Notes under the pieces: generated by a model
Told to the model about the DNA's origin: nothing
Database searches by the model: none
What the model saw: only the letters and a program-made list of their open reading frames with translations
Made by a program: the position numbers and the translations under genes
Part shown: piece by piece, positions 32,027-41,404 of the stretch
Position numbering within the stretch: the stretch's first letter is position 1
How the letters are laid out: each line of letters opens with the position of its first letter
Assembly (NCBI GenBank): GCA_002351535.1
Contig: DEGR01000033.1
Location: 13,443 to 77,442 of the forward strand
Length of the DNA: 64,000 nucleotides
Reading direction: 5' to 3'
From: Lachnospira sp. UBA2821
GTDB taxonomy: Bacteria > Bacillota > Clostridia > Lachnospirales > Lachnospiraceae

Positions 32027-33316
32027 TCAATTATATCTGTCTGTTGTTGTCTCTTCACTATCTGTTGTCTCTTCATCATCGCTTAATCTGTCTTCTTTAA
32101 GTCTTGTCTCTTTTACCCCTGACAAATCCTGAATCGTATCATCAATATCCTGAACCGTAGTTGAAGGTGAATATATCTGTCCCTCAAACAAAAAGCTGTG
32201 AAGTTTCTCAACATTATATGTGAGTCCTGCTGCTACAACCATACTCTTACCTTTTATAGTAGGCATCTCCAATGTATATGGGAAACCTGTATTGTCTGTA
32301 AGGTTGAACTCTATTGCGGTAGGAATCATGTCCATTATCTCGTCAAAATCAAGACTTGTCTTAATAAATGTCTCTTCTTCTGTATTACTGTTTAGAATCA
32401 TTTTAGCAATCTTTATGAGTTTATCACTTCCTGCTGATTTTGCTTTTGCAACGAGCAGTTTAAGAACATATCTCTGTCTTGCTGTTCTTCCAAGGTCATT
32501 TTTATATTCTTCACCATTTTCATCCGTAAATGTAGAATATCTGTTTCTACAATATGCCGTAGCCTGAAGTCCGTTAAGATGTACCGCACCGCTTGTAGCT
32601 ACATCCGGCGAATCCATTCCCGTAACTTTTCTTGTCTCTACAAGATATCCGTTAATATAAAACTGTTCATCATCTGAGATAGTAAGGTCAATTCCTCCAA
32701 GTGCATCTATGATATTGGCAAGTCCGGAGAAATTAACAACAACATAATCCGTTATATTAAGGTCAAGGTTTGTATTAAGCATGTTTACGGAACCTTCTGC
32801 ACCGCCCACAAAGAATCCTTCGTTCGCTTTGGAATAATAGCTTTCTCCATTCTGCTTACGAATCTTCATCATCGTATCTCTGTAAATAGATGCCATCTTA
32901 ACATTGCCCGTATCATTGTTAATGCTTACTATAATAATTGAATCACTGTGCGTATCTTTCTCAAATTCACCATTTCTTGAATCCAGACCGAATAATGCAA
33001 TATTAGTATAGCCATGAAGTTTCTTCCTGACCTCTTTATTAACTTTAATCTTAGATTCATCATAATCTTTATCTTTTACATTCTTATTATAATCACCCTT
33101 CTCATTAGCAAGAAGAACATTTCTTACAAATGAACATCCTGAAAGTTCTTTGATAAGATTATTTCTGATTTTTATCTTACCTGCATCATCCGAAGCTGCA
33201 TAATATATACCAAATCCACCAAGAACGAGCGCAATAATAAGAACTACAACTTCAACCGCAAGTAATGCAATCTTTAATTTCTTTCTGTTTTTTTTCTTTT
33301 TTGTGTTTTTAGCCAT
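32027..33316 (-). CDS. LCP-family (LytR-CpsA-Psr) glycopolymer ligase
   Basis: The ATG at 33316 is preceded by TGGAGGT and is preferred over 33334. The 429-residue protein has a Lys-rich cytoplasmic start, one membrane helix (about 19-40, IALLAVEVVVLIIALVLGGFGIYY) and an LCP catalytic domain with NIALFGLDSRNGE, SDSIIIVSINNDTGNVKMASIYRDTMM, and the Arg-rich AYCRNRYS and RTARQRYVL. LCP enzymes attach undecaprenyl-linked glycopolymers to peptidoglycan outside the membrane. It is the last gene of the large glycan locus, directly after the initiating sugar transferase, so it likely anchors the product of that locus. Confidence 0.94.
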   Translation of the reverse strand: MAKNTKKKKNRKKLKIALLAVEVVVLIIALVLGGFGIYYAASDDAGKIKIRNNLIKELSGCSFVRNVLLANEKGDYNKNVKDKDYDESKIKVNKEVRKKLHGYTNIALFGLDSRNGEFEKDTHSDSIIIVSINNDTGNVKMASIYRDTMMKIRKQNGESYYSKANEGFFVGGAEGSVNMLNTNLDLNITDYVVVNFSGLANIIDALGGIDLTISDDEQFYINGYLVETRKVTGMDSPDVATSGAVHLNGLQATAYCRNRYSTFTDENGEEYKNDLGRTARQRYVLKLLVAKAKSAGSDKLIKIAKMILNSNTEEETFIKTSLDFDEIMDMIPTAIEFNLTDNTGFPYTLEMPTIKGKSMVVAAGLTYNVEKLHSFLFEGQIYSPSTTVQDIDDTIQDLSGVKETRLKEDRLSDDEETTDSEETTTDRYN

Positions 33317-33334
33317 TTGTACCTCCATCAACAA

Positions 33335-34747
33335 TTAATACGCATTTTTATTAATCATTCCCTTAAAAATAGTCATAAACATTATCTTTATGTCAAGACT
33401 ATATGACCAGTTCTCTATATAATAAAGGTCATACTCTATCCGCTTCATAATAGAAGTATCACCTCTGTATCCGTTTACCTGTGCCCATCCGGTAAGCCCC
33501 GGTCTTACCTGATGCTTAACCATATATCTTGGTATTTCTTCCCTGAACCTCTCAACAAAAAAAGGTCTTTCAGGTCTCGGTCCTACTATACTCATCTGTC
33601 CCAGAAGTATATTGAATAACTGTGGAAGCTCATCTATACTCGTTTTTCTCAATATGCCTCCTATCTTCGTTACCCTGCTGTCATTTTTAGTTGTCCATGC
33701 TTTCTTCTCATCTTCCTCATTCTGAACTTTCATAGTTCTGAACTTATACATCATAAATGTTTTATTATGAAGACCGACTCTTTCCTGTTTAAAAATCAAA
33801 GGACCTTTTGACGTCATTTTTATCATTATACCAATAATTGTCATTAAAGGAAACAATAAAATTATTCCTGCCAGTGAACCTGCTATATCAAACAGTCTTT
33901 TTACAGCAGCATGAAACTCATTATTCAATGGAACATATCTTATGTTAATTACTGGAAGTCCCATAATATCCTCAGTATATGGTCTCGTAGGTATTATATG
34001 ATTATAATCGGGTACAAACTGTGTATGCACTCCTGACTTCTCACACAGATTAACAATATTTTCAAATCTTCCATATTCAGACAGACTTAAAGTTATCGCA
34101 ATCTCGTCAAGTTCGTTTTCCTGCAGTATATCAAACAGGCTGTCAACCCTTCCAAGAATATACACCCCGTTATACTCTTCTGTAACAGGTCTGTTATCAT
34201 CAAGTATGCCAACTATGTTATATCCCCACTCCTCATTAGCTTTTATTCGGTCTATATATTCCTCGGCAGCCCTGCTGTATCCGACTAACAGAATTTTCTT
34301 TGTATTAAATCCCTTTTTTCTTAATGTAATAAGCACATATTTAACAAGCGCCCTTAAGCCTATTTCAAATACTATATTAAGAATAAAGAAAAGTGCAAGC
34401 ATCGTTCTTGAGAAATGCTGTTGCTTCGTAATATAAAGAATTGTTAAAAAAAGTAATATTCCGACCACATTGGCGGTAACAACATTCTTAACTTCATATC
34501 TTATGCTGTGTACTCTCCTTGATGTATATAACTGAAATGCCGTATATAGCACAATATATACCGGCACAATCACATAAAGTGCCCTGAAATATGTTCTTCT
34601 TGAAAGTACATCCCCGGGCATAAGTAAAAATTTCCATTTAAATTTAATAACCCATGCCATCATGTATGCACCTATTATCACAAGTGCATCCAGAAAAATG
34701 TGTAACCGGTTTAAATATTTTTGATTATCTTTTATCAATACAATCAC
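33335..34747 (-). CDS. Polyprenyl-phosphate sugar-1-phosphate transferase (WcaJ/CpsE-type initiator)
   Basis: The 470-residue protein has four N-terminal membrane helices, a CoA-binding-like Rossmann part (KILLVGYSRAAEEYI), a fifth membrane segment (about 280-305), and the C-terminal catalytic domain with KMTSKGPLIFKQERVGLHNKTF, MYKFRTM, RKTSIDELPQLFNIL, MSIVGPRPERPFFVE and RPGLTGWAQVNGYRG. This is the complete signature of enzymes that place the first sugar phosphate on undecaprenyl phosphate. The listed start is GTG; a TTG nine bases further in has AGGTGA at better spacing. It overlaps the next glycosyltransferase gene by 23 bases. Confidence 0.94.
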   Translation of the reverse strand: MIVLIKDNQKYLNRLHIFLDALVIIGAYMMAWVIKFKWKFLLMPGDVLSRRTYFRALYVIVPVYIVLYTAFQLYTSRRVHSIRYEVKNVVTANVVGILLFLTILYITKQQHFSRTMLALFFILNIVFEIGLRALVKYVLITLRKKGFNTKKILLVGYSRAAEEYIDRIKANEEWGYNIVGILDDNRPVTEEYNGVYILGRVDSLFDILQENELDEIAITLSLSEYGRFENIVNLCEKSGVHTQFVPDYNHIIPTRPYTEDIMGLPVINIRYVPLNNEFHAAVKRLFDIAGSLAGIILLFPLMTIIGIMIKMTSKGPLIFKQERVGLHNKTFMMYKFRTMKVQNEEDEKKAWTTKNDSRVTKIGGILRKTSIDELPQLFNILLGQMSIVGPRPERPFFVERFREEIPRYMVKHQVRPGLTGWAQVNGYRGDTSIMKRIEYDLYYIENWSYSLDIKIMFMTIFKGMINKNAY

Positions 34748-35693
34748 CTATCTTTACAAATAGATTTGCCAATAATTCAAATTCTATTCGGAGATAATTA
34801 GTTATATTTTCTTTTTTATATCTGACTTTCTTACACTTACCCAAAGTCTTATATCCCTCAACAACACCTTTAACATATACCTTTGCAAGTCCCTTTCTCC
34901 ACATAAACACAAGCTTCATAATTTTACCTGCAAGTATAAATGGATAATTAATTACAAGCTGTACAATAGGCATATTTTTATAATTAAGGTAAACATTATT
35001 CCTTGCTGCAAGCCTGACCTTAAACTCATTATGCCTGCTTCCGCTTGAACCGCTTCCAACATGGTATACAACCGCATCAGCAATGTATTTGTTAACATAA
35101 CCGTTAATCTTAGCCCTATACGCCACGTCTACATCTTCAAGATATGCAAAATGCAGTTCATCAAAATAACCAATCTTCTCAAATACCTTTCTTCTGTATA
35201 TGGCAGCTCCTGCACATGAAGAAAATATTAGAACATCTTTGTTAAAAATTTGTGTCTTTTTGTTATATCCCCTTGTAAATGTACATCCTATTATAGTGTA
35301 ATAATCTCCCGCACTGTCAATCAGCTCCCTGTTATTGAACTGTATCATTTTTGATGCACATGAAAATATTTTAGGCGATTTTTCAATTCCTTCCACCAGT
35401 TTTTCCACGAAATACGGGTCGGATTCAGTATCGTTGTTAAGTAATATTACATATTTTGCATATGTTGCTTTTATTCCTTCATTTACTGCCCTGCTGAAAC
35501 CATAGTTATTATCAAGCCTGATAACCTTTATATCAGGGTATATTTCTTCTGCAACTGCAATACTGTTATCCGATGATGCATTATCTACAAGAATTACATC
35601 AAAATCATCATATGTCTGCTTTTTTAATGATTCAAGACAGTCTTTCATGAACTTTTCACCATTATAATTAGGAATAATTATCGATACTCTCAT
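34725..35693 (-). CDS. GT2 glycosyltransferase (rhamnosyltransferase-like)
   Basis: The 322-residue protein has a GT-A fold with VSIIIPNYNGEKFMKDCL at the start, VDNASSDNS, and the nucleotide-metal motif LLNNDTESD (NND in place of DxD) near residue 88, and AYLEDVDVAYRAKINGY near 185, the acceptor-base region. A C-terminal amphipathic part with FILAGKIMKLVFM may touch the membrane. Sugar specificity cannot be read from sequence; the NNDT type is frequent among rhamnosyl- and N-acetylhexosaminyl-transferases. GGAGGAACAG precedes the ATG. It overlaps the stop of the upstream transferase by 4 bases. Confidence 0.9.
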   Translation of the reverse strand: MRVSIIIPNYNGEKFMKDCLESLKKQTYDDFDVILVDNASSDNSIAVAEEIYPDIKVIRLDNNYGFSRAVNEGIKATYAKYVILLNNDTESDPYFVEKLVEGIEKSPKIFSCASKMIQFNNRELIDSAGDYYTIIGCTFTRGYNKKTQIFNKDVLIFSSCAGAAIYRRKVFEKIGYFDELHFAYLEDVDVAYRAKINGYVNKYIADAVVYHVGSGSSGSRHNEFKVRLAARNNVYLNYKNMPIVQLVINYPFILAGKIMKLVFMWRKGLAKVYVKGVVEGYKTLGKCKKVRYKKENITNYLRIEFELLANLFVKIGDCIDKR

Positions 35694-37339
35694 CTGTTCC
35701 TCCGTATTTTTTTAGCACTGACAAGTGAGTAATCCGTTTTATTAAGTGTGAGATTACGGTTGTAGAATGGGTCACCTTTTTTAATTCTCTTTCCCCACAC
35801 ATCTTTAAATCTTTCAATATCATCTTTATCATAAATAGCAGGCCTGATAACTTTGCTGCTATACACTGCCGTATCAGCCGCATATGTCACAAGCTTCCCT
35901 GTTGTGAATATTACTTTCATACAATAATCAACACCACTCATTGAAGCCGGAAATTCATCTGTAAGCCCTGCCACTTTATCGTAATACTCTGTATCTATCA
36001 TCATACATCTTACATCTACACCCATAGTATTTTGTGGAACACATATTCTTAAATAATATCCACGGTCTTTTATCGAAGTTCCCTCAAATGAATACCCGAA
36101 AAATCCCTTTGCACCAAGCACAAGTCCACCATATACAAGCTTACGCCTTTTGTCATATATTCTTCCGCCTGCGATGGCAACATCTTCACGCATAACATTT
36201 GCAACAAGATTCCGTACTCCTTCATCAGTAATATACATTGAATTATCAAGAAGAAGAACATATCTGTTTTCCTGCTGTTCTATAATACTGCCTATCTTTG
36301 CCGGACTGAATTCATCGACATAATATTCATCGTGCGGATATTTGATATCACGCTCTTCGTTTTTATCCGTTCCTGTATATATTACAGTTATCTTAGTATC
36401 TTCACACTGATATCTTGTTCTGTAATATCCATATGCATCAGGATACATACTTACGTCCGCTCTTATTCCACATCTTTTATAATGATCTTCTATAACCTTA
36501 ATGCCATTTTCATAAGCATAAAGTTTGCTCTCAGGTCTTCCCGCTGTTGAATCATTATGACATCTCCAATGATAAAGGACTTTCGGTATATGATGCACAA
36601 CATCTGAATTCTCTATACATCTGCATATAAAATCATAATCCTGTGCCCCATCGTATCTGCTGTCAAATCCACCGGTTGCAAGTGCTATTTCCCTTTTTGT
36701 AACAAAGAAATGACATATATAATTATTTGCCATGAAATAATCAGGATTGTAATCCGGTTTAAAGTGTGGCATAGAAAATACTTTACCACTCATATCTGTT
36801 TTATCTTCATCCGTATAAATAGTATCAATATGCGGGTTTTTGTTAAGTTCCCTGACAATTTCATAAAGAGCATCCGGTGCAAGAATATCATCATGGTCTG
36901 CAAGACCTATAAATTCACCTGTAGCCATCTTAAGTCCGGCATTCGTATTTCCTGATATTCCTTCATTTGATTCAAGCAGTCTGTATTTTATTCTGGAATC
37001 CTCTTTCTTATACTGTCTGACAATCTCACTTATATTACTCTCGACAGCCGTTCCATCAGCAAGACAAAGTTCCCAGTTCGTATATGTCTGCTCTCTAACT
37101 GAATCTATCATTGCCCTAAGAAAATTCTCAGGTGTCTTATACAGAGGCACTATTATACTTATAAGCGGACTATATCCGAATTGTCTGCTTCTTTGTTTTT
37201 CCAATATACTTACATCAAGAGCAGGCCTCCTGTGATAGGACGCCTGCTCTTTTATATGTCTCTTTGCTTTGATTATCGTACTTTCAATACCCTTATTTTT
37301 TAAATATGAGTATCCTCTCATAATCTCCTGTTTTAACAT
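35690..37339 (-). CDS. Two-domain GT2 glycosyltransferase with degenerate second domain
   Basis: The 549-residue protein has one clear GT-A domain (about 58-300: ISIIVPLYKTPENFLRAMI, LADGTAVES, LADHDDILAPDALYE, QDYDFICRC) with all motifs. The second half (about 320-530) is collinear with the second GT domain of the 1035-residue protein upstream, but its nucleotide-binding LLNNDTE has become LLDNSMYI and its GACMMVKKS region has become VDVRCMMIDT. The second domain may be structural only. It uses an activated sugar and glycan acceptor that cannot be named. GAGGAAAT precedes the ATG and the gene is 13 bases from the one before. Confidence 0.88.
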   Translation of the reverse strand: MLKQEIMRGYSYLKNKGIESTIIKAKRHIKEQASYHRRPALDVSILEKQRSRQFGYSPLISIIVPLYKTPENFLRAMIDSVREQTYTNWELCLADGTAVESNISEIVRQYKKEDSRIKYRLLESNEGISGNTNAGLKMATGEFIGLADHDDILAPDALYEIVRELNKNPHIDTIYTDEDKTDMSGKVFSMPHFKPDYNPDYFMANNYICHFFVTKREIALATGGFDSRYDGAQDYDFICRCIENSDVVHHIPKVLYHWRCHNDSTAGRPESKLYAYENGIKVIEDHYKRCGIRADVSMYPDAYGYYRTRYQCEDTKITVIYTGTDKNEERDIKYPHDEYYVDEFSPAKIGSIIEQQENRYVLLLDNSMYITDEGVRNLVANVMREDVAIAGGRIYDKRRKLVYGGLVLGAKGFFGYSFEGTSIKDRGYYLRICVPQNTMGVDVRCMMIDTEYYDKVAGLTDEFPASMSGVDYCMKVIFTTGKLVTYAADTAVYSSKVIRPAIYDKDDIERFKDVWGKRIKKGDPFYNRNLTLNKTDYSLVSAKKIRRNR

Positions 37340-37352
37340 ATTTCCTCATTTC

Positions 37353-40300
37353 CTAGCCCGGAATGTAAAAATCAGGACGGTCCAATGAGAAATTAGGGTT
37401 AAAATATGGATCACCTGCATCAATTACATCTTTCCACTTAGTTCTGAACATTTTAACTTCTTTTTTGAAACGGTTCTTCTTAGACTTTGTAGTCTCAAAT
37501 CCTCTTGATTTTGATTCATAATGATACATTTCACAATATGGTGTAAATATGTTAAGATATCCCTTCTGTCTTGCCTTAAGGCAGAAATCCACATCATTAA
37601 ATGCCACTGAGAATTCTTCATCAAGCCCGCCAAGTTCATCATATATACTCTTCTTAACCATCATACATGCACCTGTTACGGCTGACATATCCTGCGCATA
37701 GAATAATCTTCCCATATATCCTACATTATCCTTATCACATCCGTAATGTACATGACCCGCTGCTCTGTCTGAACCGAGTCCTATTACTATTCCTGCATGC
37801 TGTATGGTATCATCTTCATAGAATAACTTAGCTCCGACTACTGCAACGTCATCCCTCTGTGCATACATAAGTAATTCTTCAATCCAGTCTTCACTTATAA
37901 CTTCTGTATCATTGTTAAGAAGTATGATGTATTTACCTGTAGCAAAACTCTCTCCAAAGTTGTTAATTTTTGAATAATTAAATTCATCTTTGTATTCAAC
38001 TACACGAATTCTGTCATTTTTCTCAATTTCCTTATAGTAATCAAATGTCTCCGTCTTAATGCTGTTATTCTCGATTACAATTATTTCATAATCTTTATAA
38101 GTTGATTTCTCAAGTATTGAATTAATACACTTTTTAAGGTCTTCTAAATGATCTTTATTAGGTATAAGAATAGATACCTTTGGTGTCTCATTAATCTCAT
38201 ATTTAAATTTAAATATTGTCGGGAAAGCCTTACTGCTCTCAACCTGTGCCTTAAGTCCTGCTCTTTCCATATGTGCTTCAACAGCTCTCTTAGCAGCATC
38301 AATCGCATATGTCTTTGCATTAATATCAGATGCAACTGAGTTTGGATGAGACCTCCAGAAATATAATATCTTAGGTATGTGACATATATTCTGTGCCTTT
38401 TCGGTAAGTCTCAATATAAGGTCATGGTCCTGACTTCCATCATATTCACTTCTGAATCTTCCTGCCTCATCAAGTAATGTCTTTTTAAATACTGAAAAAT
38501 GACATATATAGTTATTTGCACGAAGATTGTCAATCGCAAAATCAGGTTTACAATGTCTGGTTATTATATTGAATACATTTGTTCCTTCAAATGTTGCCTC
38601 ATCTGTATATACATAATCGGCATTTTTCTCACAAATAACCTTCATATTTTCAAATAAAACCGAAGGATGAAGGAAATCATCGTGGTCAAATAATGCAATA
38701 TAATTTCCTGTTGCCATATCTATACACGCATTAGTATTCTCCGATATTCCACCGTTTTTCTCAAGCTTTTTATATTTTATCCTATTGTCTTTTTCTGTAT
38801 ACTCAGCACATATTCTTCCAACTTCTTTATGCTCATCATCACTTCCGTCAGCAAGACAAAGCTCCCACTTTTCATAAGTCTGGTACTGTACTGACTCAAT
38901 CATCTCACGAAGGAATCTTTCAGGTGTGTTATACAGTGGAACAAGAATACTAAATGTTATGTCTTTATCAAACTTTGTATTTCTCTCCTCCATATACTTT
39001 TTCTCAGGAACCATAATATTTACAATCTCTTTTACAGACTGAACTTCCGGATGAACCACTACATATTTTTCACCTTTTATTATACATTTGGCTCTTTTGC
39101 AGACTGTATATGTCACTTTATTTGATTTTAACAGCTTCTTAGTTCCATTTTTTAACTTTCTAAGAGGTCTTGTAACCTTCCACGATCTGGATGTCATTAA
39201 TAATGCCTTCTCTCTATTCATATAATCTATCTGTTGTCCCATCTGCTCAACCTGCTGTCTCAGATTGTCAATAGTACCATTAAGTGCACCAATTGCCGCT
39301 TCTGCCCTTAAAGCTCTTTCGGTATTATCTTTAAGAACTTCCATATACTCGGGAGCGCAGTATGCCATCTCTATCTCCAATGTAATATCTTTTATTATTG
39401 TTCCCTCAATATCTACCTCAATCCATGGATCCTCATTATAGGCATAGATATTTTCCTCTACAAGCTGTCCATTAGTCGTATATGGCAAATCATACCTGCC
39501 ATTACCCTTTACACTTTTAATAACTATGGAGCAGCTTTCCTCGCATGGGTCAATTCTATATTTCTTAACATCTTTTTCCACATTTATGTTTATAGTGTAT
39601 TTATCTCTTCCATGCATCTGAACCTGTCTGTAAAAGGTGTCATTTTCATTGTATCCGCCACCTTTGTCCATATATATTCTCATATTCTTAGACATTACTT
39701 CCATTGCTTCACATGCATTTATGGCAGATTTTCCTATATCTTCATATAATTCTCTTAAAGGATGCTCATCACCTTTGACATAATTCTGGAAATTAATCTC
39801 CATCTGTTTAAATGTCTCTATATCCTTTTCAGAAACATCTTCAAGACGTACTATATCCTTTAAAGGCTTTCTTGCATTGCTTGTCTCGAAATAATAATGA
39901 AGTGTTCTGAATTTAATAAACTCTACAGGAACAGGAAAATCAAATGTCCACTCGTAGTCTATAAGATGCCATCCTTCATCATTCACAAGTATATTGCCAA
40001 GAACAAGGTCAATATCATTTACTTTTCCACTGTGCATTTTTCCTTCAAATGAAACATCTCCAAAAATATTTCTGAATTCTTCTGTAATATAAAACTCATC
40101 CTGCGAATTATATTTATCTATAATGCCAAGATATTTTCTTAATATTTTCTCCGCTTTATCTATATTTTTTTCACTGATGCAGGAATCCACTATCTCCTCT
40201 AATGTCTTACCTTCTATAAAATCAGATACTGCATAACAGTCTCTCTTAACTGATTTGCTTATAATAATACCTGAACCTTTATACTGTTCTTCAAGAAGGC

Positions 40301-40460
40301 CAGACCACTTTATAATGTCTTCTATATGTGCTGCAGCTTTATCGCTGCTTCCATATTTTCTGACCTCTGTTTTTCCTTCATCATTTTTCACCATATCAGT
40401 ACAGATTGAAAATCTTTCTGCCCTGTCATTGGAAAACTTTGCAAATATAACTTTACTCAT
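37353..40460 (-). CDS. Kinase-like domain, coiled coil and two GT2 glycosyltransferase domains in one protein
   Basis: The 1035-residue protein begins with a protein-kinase-like domain (about 1-240) in which NDIDLVLGNILV matches the catalytic HxDxxxxN loop and LIDYEW the metal-binding DFG/DFE position. An Ig-like or beta-rich stretch (about 260-370) and a coiled coil (about 375-430, TERALRAEAAIGALNGTIDN through YMNREKALLM) follow. Then come GT2 domain A (about 495-740, TFSILVPLYNTPERFL, LFDHDDFLHPS) and GT2 domain B (about 765-1010, KVSILIPNKDHLEDL, LLNNDTEVIS, GACMMVKKS). Methyltransferase-kinase-coiled-coil proteins (WbdD of E. coli O9a) cap and measure O-antigen chains; here the methyltransferase is the preceding, 8-base-overlapping gene. 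Chain capping is inferred. GGGAGAAG precedes the ATG. Confidence 0.85.
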   Translation of the reverse strand: MSKVIFAKFSNDRAERFSICTDMVKNDEGKTEVRKYGSSDKAAAHIEDIIKWSGLLEEQYKGSGIIISKSVKRDCYAVSDFIEGKTLEEIVDSCISEKNIDKAEKILRKYLGIIDKYNSQDEFYITEEFRNIFGDVSFEGKMHSGKVNDIDLVLGNILVNDEGWHLIDYEWTFDFPVPVEFIKFRTLHYYFETSNARKPLKDIVRLEDVSEKDIETFKQMEINFQNYVKGDEHPLRELYEDIGKSAINACEAMEVMSKNMRIYMDKGGGYNENDTFYRQVQMHGRDKYTININVEKDVKKYRIDPCEESCSIVIKSVKGNGRYDLPYTTNGQLVEENIYAYNEDPWIEVDIEGTIIKDITLEIEMAYCAPEYMEVLKDNTERALRAEAAIGALNGTIDNLRQQVEQMGQQIDYMNREKALLMTSRSWKVTRPLRKLKNGTKKLLKSNKVTYTVCKRAKCIIKGEKYVVVHPEVQSVKEIVNIMVPEKKYMEERNTKFDKDITFSILVPLYNTPERFLREMIESVQYQTYEKWELCLADGSDDEHKEVGRICAEYTEKDNRIKYKKLEKNGGISENTNACIDMATGNYIALFDHDDFLHPSVLFENMKVICEKNADYVYTDEATFEGTNVFNIITRHCKPDFAIDNLRANNYICHFSVFKKTLLDEAGRFRSEYDGSQDHDLILRLTEKAQNICHIPKILYFWRSHPNSVASDINAKTYAIDAAKRAVEAHMERAGLKAQVESSKAFPTIFKFKYEINETPKVSILIPNKDHLEDLKKCINSILEKSTYKDYEIIVIENNSIKTETFDYYKEIEKNDRIRVVEYKDEFNYSKINNFGESFATGKYIILLNNDTEVISEDWIEELLMYAQRDDVAVVGAKLFYEDDTIQHAGIVIGLGSDRAAGHVHYGCDKDNVGYMGRLFYAQDMSAVTGACMMVKKSIYDELGGLDEEFSVAFNDVDFCLKARQKGYLNIFTPYCEMYHYESKSRGFETTKSKKNRFKKEVKMFRTKWKDVIDAGDPYFNPNFSLDRPDFYIPG

Positions 40461-41391
40461 GGGCTTCTCCCTCTCTCATCACAACTAAAAAGGAATTAGA
40501 ATACTCATCAAACATTTTCTCATTAATAATTGTGTCAAATACTTTGGACTCATCAAATAATAACATCCTGCTTCTGTCAAAATTCTGTATATTAGCAGTG
40601 AGTTCTCCCACTTTAGGAAGATATTCATCCGAATAAATCCTCATAGGAAATTTGTAATCAGGATATGGATAAAAGAAATCATAGTCCGAAAGTCCTGTCT
40701 CTTTTAGCATCTGCTCTAATTCTTTTCTTGCAAATGTCTTGACACCTGAAGTATTAGTGTATCCTTCTATTCCTTCGAAGAATGTGCCGAAATGGTCTTC
40801 CCTGCAGCCTGCAAAATATTTAAGTCCAAGCTTATTTTCTATAGCCATGACTATCATTCCACCCGGATTAAGATGTTTTTTTATTATGCTTAAAAACTGT
40901 TTATATGGATTCGATGAATCAATATAAGCATCAGCATATTCAAATACTCCGATAAGCGTAATACAGTCATATTTTCCCAAATCTTTTTCTATGTCCTGAA
41001 AATTGCCTACCATTATCTCAATATTGTCTCTTTTTTTATTCCTGTTAGCATTGATTGTACTTCTCTGCTTTGAAAGTTCAACACATGTGACACTTTTTGC
41101 CCGGTCGGCAAGTGCTCCTGTTATCGCACCACAGCCTGAGCCAATCTCGAGAACAGTCTTGTCTTTATCTATATCGATAGTTCCAACTATATTCTGTCGT
41201 ATATGTGATAAATGATACATCACAGCCCAGTCCTTTTTTTCTGCTATTACTTCATTGAACTGTGTTTCATCATAATTCTCTGTTATATCTAATAATACAT
41301 TCTCAATCTCACCATCTGTGTACAAATCTTTTCCGCCATAATACTTGAGATTAAGTTTTACTTTTCCAATATTTTCAATCTTGTCCAACAT
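40453..41391 (-). CDS. SAM-dependent methyltransferase, partner of the kinase/GT protein
   Basis: The 312-residue protein has a class-I methyltransferase core: motif I VLEIGSGCGAITGALA near 98-113, motif II CVELSKQRS, DCITLIGVFEYA at motif IV, and NPGGMIVMAIENKLGLKYFAG. The N- and C-terminal parts (ending NSFLVVMREGE) resemble methyltransferases that are normally fused to a kinase domain in surface-polysaccharide chain terminators. The stop overlaps the start of the kinase-coiled-coil-GT gene by 8 bases, so the two are translated together. It lies directly after the Wzt-like ATPase gene. Methylation of the glycan end, or of a phosphate on it, is the likely job but is inferred. Confidence 0.88.
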   Translation of the reverse strand: MLDKIENIGKVKLNLKYYGGKDLYTDGEIENVLLDITENYDETQFNEVIAEKKDWAVMYHLSHIRQNIVGTIDIDKDKTVLEIGSGCGAITGALADRAKSVTCVELSKQRSTINANRNKKRDNIEIMVGNFQDIEKDLGKYDCITLIGVFEYADAYIDSSNPYKQFLSIIKKHLNPGGMIVMAIENKLGLKYFAGCREDHFGTFFEGIEGYTNTSGVKTFARKELEQMLKETGLSDYDFFYPYPDYKFPMRIYSDEYLPKVGELTANIQNFDRSRMLLFDESKVFDTIINEKMFDEYSNSFLVVMREGEAHE

Positions 41392-41404
41392 TGCACCTCA
41401 TTTA

